This document shows positions 60,288-64,000 of a DNA stretch of 64,000 nt, in pieces. The notes beneath the pieces are model-generated. The model was not told the origin of the DNA and ran no database searches. It worked only from the letters and a program-made list of their open reading frames with translations. How positions within the stretch are numbered: position 1 is the stretch's first letter; every line of letters starts with the position of its first letter. The stretch comes from Raineya orbicola. GTDB taxonomy: Bacteria; Bacteroidota; Bacteroidia; Cytophagales; Thermonemataceae. The translations under genes were made by a program, and so were the position numbers. The stretch lies in assembly GCF_002843425.1 (NCBI RefSeq), contig NZ_NKXO01000015.1:1-64000 (forward strand), written 5' to 3'.

Positions 60288-61832
60288 TTACACTTGTAAT
60301 AACATTCTTTCAGGTTCTTCTAAGAGTTGTTTTACTCGTACAAGGAAGCTCACCGAATCTCTACCATCAATGATGCGGTGGTCATAAGAAAGAGCTAAAT
60401 ACATCATTGGTAAGATTTTCACTTCTCCATTTACCGCCATAGGACGCTCCACAATGTTGTGCATACCCAAAATAGCCGATTGTGGGGCATTGATAATGGG
60501 CGTACTCATCATAGAGCCAAAAACACCGCCATTAGTAATGGTAAAAGTACCGCCTGTCATTTCAGGAATGGTAAGTTTGCCCTCACGAGCTTTGGCAGCC
60601 AAACGAGCTATCTCACGCTCAATATCTGCAAGACTCATTTGTTCTACATTTCGTAGTACAGGTACTACCAAACCTTTATCCGTAGAAACTGCTACTGAAA
60701 TATCTACAAAATTGTGATATACAATATAATCGCCATTTACTTGGGCATTGATAACAGGAAACTCCAAAAGAGCCGTAGCACAAGCCTTCGCAAAAAACGA
60801 CATAAAGCCCAGCCCTATTCCGTGTTTTTCTTTGAATTTATCTTTGTATTTGGCACGTAAGTCCATAATGGGCTTCATATTAGCCTCATTGAAGGTCGTG
60901 AGCATTGCCGTTTCATTTTTCACGGCAACGAGCCTCTTGGCTATGGTTTTACGTAAAGAGGTCATTTTTTCCTCTTTTTGCTCACGCAAACCTTTTACTT
61001 CACTGATAGTAGAAACCTCTGTTTTTTCTTTTTCAACTTTCACTTCTGCCATAGGTTTAGTTTCTTTCTTTTCGGCTTTTAAGGCATCTTCTTTGGTAAT
61101 TCTGCCTCCTACGCCCGTACCTTTCACATCGGTAGGGTCAATGCCTTTTTCTGCTAAAATTTTAGAAGCAGAAATAGAAGGGTGTCCTTTTGCGTAACTA
61201 TCAACTTTTTCAGAACTTGAAGAGGTAGTTGTTTCTGATGCTTTTAAGGTAGTAGTATCAGACATACTTACTGCTTCAGTAACTTCAATTTTGCAAATTT
61301 CATCTCCTATTTTGAGCGTAGCTCCCGATTGAGCTGTAATGTGTAAAATACCTGTTGCTTCGGCAGTTAATTCAAAAGTAGCTTTGTCTGATTCAATTTC
61401 GGCAAGCACTTCGTCCATTTTTACAAAATCGCCCTCTTTTTTGAGCCAATTGCCCAATGTAACTTCGGTAATAGACTCGCCCAAAGGTTTTACTTTCATT
61501 ATTATTACATCTCCCTTATTCGTATTCGACGAAGCACTTGGAGTAGATTTATTTGTGTCGTTGTTGATGCTTGTATGAGTAGAAATTTGAGCGGCTTCGG
61601 TTTGTATTTTACAAAGCACCGCCCCAATGGGTAAAGTAGTACCTTCGGTAGCCACTATTTCAAGAATACCTGCTTTTTCAGCGGTTATATCAAAACTAGC
61701 TTTATCTGATTCCAACACACCAATCACCTCATCTAATTCTACGCGGTCGCCTGTTTTCTTAGACCACGAACCCACCGTAACTTCGGTAATAGATTCGCCC
61801 AAAGCGGGAACTTTTTGCTCAATGATTGCCAT
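60288..61832 (-). CDS. odhB: 2-oxoglutarate dehydrogenase E2 (dihydrolipoyl succinyltransferase) with two lipoyl domains
   Basis: The 514-residue protein (ATG 61832, [14 protein letters not shown]) has two lipoyl domains, each with ESDKA around the lipoyl Lys (residues about 3-76 and about 120-195). A subunit-binding domain follows ([20 protein letters not shown]). The catalytic domain ends in [16 protein letters not shown], where His and Asp are catalytic. The core ([33 protein letters not shown]) favours OdhB over acetyltransferase E2. Two lipoyl domains are unusual for OdhB, which normally has one. The E1 and E3 genes are not in the window. A symbol such as sucB is equivalent. Confidence 0.88.
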   Translation of the reverse strand: MAIIEQKVPALGESITEVTVGSWSKKTGDRVELDEVIGVLESDKASFDITAEKAGILEIVATEGTTLPIGAVLCKIQTEAAQISTHTSINNDTNKSTPSASSNTNKGDVIIMKVKPLGESITEVTLGNWLKKEGDFVKMDEVLAEIESDKATFELTAEATGILHITAQSGATLKIGDEICKIEVTEAVSMSDTTTLKASETTTSSSSEKVDSYAKGHPSISASKILAEKGIDPTDVKGTGVGGRITKEDALKAEKKETKPMAEVKVEKEKTEVSTISEVKGLREQKEEKMTSLRKTIAKRLVAVKNETAMLTTFNEANMKPIMDLRAKYKDKFKEKHGIGLGFMSFFAKACATALLEFPVINAQVNGDYIVYHNFVDISVAVSTDKGLVVPVLRNVEQMSLADIEREIARLAAKAREGKLTIPEMTGGTFTITNGGVFGSMMSTPIINAPQSAILGMHNIVERPMAVNGEVKILPMMYLALSYDHRIIDGRDSVSFLVRVKQLLEEPERMLLQV

Positions 61833-61912
61833 AACAAGTTGAGTTTTTATTTTGCCCTGCAATATAACAACATTTTGCGTGAAAAAAAGATTTTTTCAAG
61901 GGGTTTTTTGTG

Positions 61913-61944
61913 AAAAAATAAAAGCCTTCTTTCGGAAGGCTTTT
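61913..61944 (-). terminator. Rho-independent terminator of the sigma factor gene
   Basis: The stem AAAAGCCTTC / GAAGGCTTTT has a 5-base loop, with TTATTTTTT on the - strand side. It lies 21 bases after the rpoD stop. Confidence 0.85.
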
Positions 61945-61964
61945 CACAATTCTTTGAGTAATTC

Positions 61965-62828
61965 TTATCCCAAATAAGGTTTGAGAGCCTTACTGCGTGA
62001 AGTATGACGCAAACGGCGAATAGCCTTTTCTTTAATCTGACGCACACGCTCCCGTGTAAGATTAAATTTTTCGCCAATTTCTTCTAATGTAAGAGCATTT
62101 TCCCCGTTCAAACCAAAATAAAGCGTTACGACATCTGCCTCGCGAGGTGTGAGCGTAGATAAAGCTCTCTGAATTTCTTTGCGTAGTGAGTCATTTATCA
62201 GACCTGTATCAGGGCTTTCTTCACCATCATTTTCTAAAACATCTAAAAGGCTATTTTCTTCGCCTTGCACAAAGGGGGCATCCATAGAAACGTGCCTACC
62301 CGAAATTTTCAGCGTATCTACTACTTCCGAAGTAGCCACTTCTAAAACTTCGGCAAGCTCTTCGGGAGAGGGTTCTCTTTCAAATTTTTGCTCTAATTCA
62401 GAGAAAGTTTTAGAAATCTTGTTGAGCGAACCTACCCTATTCAAAGGTAAGCGAACAATACGCGATTGCTCGGCAAGAGCCTGCAAAATGGATTGTCTAA
62501 TCCACCAAACAGCATAGGAAATAAATTTGAAACCTCGCGTTTCATCAAAACGTTGGGCGGCTTTGATAAGCCCCAAATTTCCCTCGTTGATGAGGTCGCC
62601 CAAGGAAAGTCCTTGATTTTGATACTGCTTGGCAACCGATACCACAAAACGCAAATTCGCCTTAGTAAGTTTTTCCAAAGCCAAGCGGTCGCCTTCTCGG
62701 ATACGTTTGGCAAGCTCTACTTCCTCATCAGGCGTAAGCAAATCTACCTTTCCAATTTCTTGGAGGTATTTGTCCAAAGATTGACTTTCGCGATTAGTAA
62801 TTTGTTTGCTAATCTTGAGCTGTCTCAT
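61965..62828 (-). CDS. rpoD: Primary RNA polymerase sigma factor (RpoD/SigA), Bacteroidota short form
   Basis: The 287-residue protein has region 1.2 ([18 protein letters not shown]), region 2 ([40 protein letters not shown]), region 3 and region 4 ([23 protein letters not shown]). It has no region 1.1 and the whole protein is much shorter than E. coli RpoD, as in Bacteroidota SigA. It recognises the TTTG/TAnnTTTG promoters noted in the window. It carries a hairpin in its leader. Confidence 0.95.
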   Translation of the reverse strand: MRQLKISKQITNRESQSLDKYLQEIGKVDLLTPDEEVELAKRIREGDRLALEKLTKANLRFVVSVAKQYQNQGLSLGDLINEGNLGLIKAAQRFDETRGFKFISYAVWWIRQSILQALAEQSRIVRLPLNRVGSLNKISKTFSELEQKFEREPSPEELAEVLEVATSEVVDTLKISGRHVSMDAPFVQGEENSLLDVLENDGEESPDTGLINDSLRKEIQRALSTLTPREADVVTLYFGLNGENALTLEEIGEKFNLTRERVRQIKEKAIRRLRHTSRSKALKPYLG

Positions 62829-62867
62829 TTTTTAACGTAGTTTGGTTAAAACATAAAAAAACAGATA

Positions 62868-62895
62868 CACGGAAATTGCTTTCACAATTTCTGTG
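62868..62895 (-). promoter_or_regulatory. Imperfect hairpin in the rpoD leader
   Basis: CACAGAAATTG and CAATTTCCGTG pair in 10 of 11 positions with a six-base loop, 40-67 bases before the rpoD start. Not a clear terminator because no T-run follows on the - strand. Confidence 0.4.
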
Positions 62896-63010
62896 ATTTC
62901 TGCCTATAAGCATTGAAATAACAAAGTGCAAGGTAAATTAGTTTCAAAACTGCAAAATAATAACAAAAAAATCTAAAAAGCAAAAATTTTTGCGTTTTTA
63001 TTCCAAATTT

Positions 63011-63496
63011 TTAACCTTTCAAACTTTCAATCTGTTTGTGAATTTTCTCTTTCAAACTTTCTTTGAAAGTAATGAGCTTTTGATAAATTTTTTCATCGGA
63101 AGTAGCTAAAATTTCTGTTGCTAAAATACCTGCATTTTTCGCACCATTCAAAGCCACGGTTGCCACAGGCACACCTGCGGGCATTTGTAAAATAGAAAGC
63201 ACAGAGTCCCAACCGTCAATAGAATTTGAGGACTTAATAGGTACGCCAATTACAGGCAAAGCCGTAAGCGAAGCCACCATACCCGGCAAATGTGCCGCCC
63301 CACCTGCCCCCGCAATAATCACCCGCAAGCCTCGCTGATAGGCAGTTTTTGCATATTCAAACATTCTTTCAGGAGTGCGATGTGCCGAAACGATGGTAAG
63401 TTCGTAAGGTATCTGCATTTCCGAAAGAAAATCCGCCGCCTCTTGCATAATAGGCAAATCGGATTGGCTTCCCATAATAATTCCAACCTGCATCAT
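63011..63496 (-). CDS. purE: N5-carboxyaminoimidazole ribonucleotide mutase
   Basis: The 161-residue protein has [36 protein letters not shown] and [19 protein letters not shown], the class I PurE signatures with the catalytic His in SAHRTP. It converts N5-CAIR to CAIR in purine synthesis. No purK is adjacent. Start is 63496 or 63493 (two Met). Confidence 0.95.
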   Translation of the reverse strand: MMQVGIIMGSQSDLPIMQEAADFLSEMQIPYELTIVSAHRTPERMFEYAKTAYQRGLRVIIAGAGGAAHLPGMVASLTALPVIGVPIKSSNSIDGWDSVLSILQMPAGVPVATVALNGAKNAGILATEILATSDEKIYQKLITFKESLKEKIHKQIESLKG

Positions 63497-63529
63497 AACT
63501 GAAATGAGTTTTTAGTTTCAAAAATACTT

Positions 63530-63736
63530 TCACTTCACTTCCTCAAAATCTACGTATTCGCCTTCATCTTTGATTTTACGCCTATTTTTTTCTGAAACAA
63601 TATGTTCGTGAGTGATATGTATATGAACTTTTTTGGTTTCGCCTCCTAAATGATAACGAAGCCAAGCAAAAATAAGCCTCCAAAAGCGTAAAAACAAATA
63701 CACCAAAACTATTAGAAGCAAAATTCTTTTCCACAT
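63530..63736 (-). CDS. DUF4834 family protein
   Basis: The 68-residue protein has one N-terminal TM helix (RILLLIVLVYLFLRFWRLI) and ends with GEYVDFEEVK, the family's fixed tail. Function unknown; the family is restricted to Bacteroidota as far as I recall. It lies just upstream of purE on the - strand. Confidence 0.8.
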   Translation of the reverse strand: MWKRILLLIVLVYLFLRFWRLIFAWLRYHLGGETKKVHIHITHEHIVSEKNRRKIKDEGEYVDFEEVK

Positions 63737-63807
63737 ATATCCCTATGATTTGAGCAAAATTTGCCAAAGATACAAAATTTTTCTAAAATTGCATTTTCAA
63801 AACCACT

Positions 63808-64000
63808 ATGACTGCTACCGCTAGCAAAAAAATTCATTCTGCTCTGCAAAAAATTTTCCGAACAGAAAAAAGTCAGAAACAACTTTTTTTCGCAGGAATT
63901 GGCTTTTTATTGGGCTTTGTCCTGATGATTGTCTCGCTTTATGTATATTTACAAATACGCAAAACTTTCAGCAATGAAACCAACTTGCCTAACTACATTA
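63808..64000 (+). CDS. N-terminus of a membrane protein (cut by window edge)
   Basis: From ATG 63808 64 codons are visible. A charged N-terminus (KIHSALQKIFRTEKSQKQ) leads to one TM helix (LFFAGIGFLLGFVLMIVSLY) and an extracytoplasmic start. The layout recalls the first helix of FtsX/MacB-type ABC permeases of Bacteroidota, but the visible part is too short to be sure. It is divergent from DUF4834. Confidence 0.45.
   Translation, partial: MTATASKKIHSALQKIFRTEKSQKQLFFAGIGFLLGFVLMIVSLYVYLQIRKTFSNETNLPNYI

Noticed and set aside
1-64000. tRNA, rRNA, CRISPR arrays, prophage and integrases
   Set aside because: No tRNA T-loop-like sequences with matching acceptor stems, no regular spaced repeats and no integrase or phage structural genes were found by eye.

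Overview
The window is AT-rich, densely coded chromosomal DNA from a member of the Bacteroidota, most likely of the Cytophagales type. Four large secreted proteins end in type IX secretion sorting domains (three type A, one CHU_C/gliding type B). Promoters that can be read have the Bacteroidota form (TTTG or TTG, about 19-20 bases, TAnnTTTG), and genes lack convincing Shine-Dalgarno sites. Lineage markers include a 29-residue AURKAIP1/COX24 (bS22/mS38-like) protein, DUF4834, and a primary sigma factor without region 1.1. No tRNA, rRNA, CRISPR array or insertion sequence was seen.

Layout. 1-1107: end of an unknown gene and an aminopeptidase without a visible start codon. 1246-4398: a T9SS surface protein. 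4511-6133: ybeY and a class I aminotransferase, convergent and overlapping. 6211-17355: a surface-glycan locus on the + strand with a Gfo/Idh oxidoreductase, a frameshifted GT39-like membrane glycosyltransferase, two left-handed beta-helix acetyltransferases, two DegT sugar aminotransferases, a GT2 polyprenyl-phosphate glycosyltransferase, an SDR epimerase and a second membrane protein, with three Uma2 nucleases inserted in the middle. 17366-19194: folK-bioA on the - strand. 19288-21074: a three-gene module (coiled coil plus Roadblock-like domain, Ras-like GTPase, PAS-like protein). 21115-29860: a methyltransferase and a two-gene operon of very large T9SS cargo. 30065-33735: tsaB, then the HU / TPR / small ribosomal protein / RNase G cluster. 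33930-35758: a second array of three nearly identical Uma2 genes. 35824-35937: an inverted-repeat element. 36126-38557: rplM-rpsI-rpsB and pdxH. 38684-43544: a two-TM potassium channel with RCK domain, a histidine-kinase-like protein whose phospho-acceptor His is Gln, a stand-alone SecA-like fragment, and a thiolase. 43618-46119: a secreted subtilisin. 46255-53721: two type II restriction-modification systems around recQ and an amidohydrolase. 53724-55624: thyA and aroC. 55711-57029: STAS, RsbW-like ATPase and DUF423. 57123-64000: comEC, an Rpn nuclease, a dihydrolipoyl succinyltransferase (E2), rpoD, purE, DUF4834 and the start of a membrane protein.

Most promising for new biology: the Roadblock / Ras-like GTPase / PAS operon (an MglA/MglB-like switch with a changed switch II residue), the SecA NBD2-plus-scaffold fragment encoded next to a degenerate histidine kinase, the Uma2 arrays in which only a central 30-residue window differs between otherwise almost identical copies, and a HinP1I-like endonuclease paired with an amino-methyltransferase. 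Two apparent frameshifts (near 131 and 7619) each fit one missing base in a homopolymer, so sequencing error must be excluded before either is interpreted.
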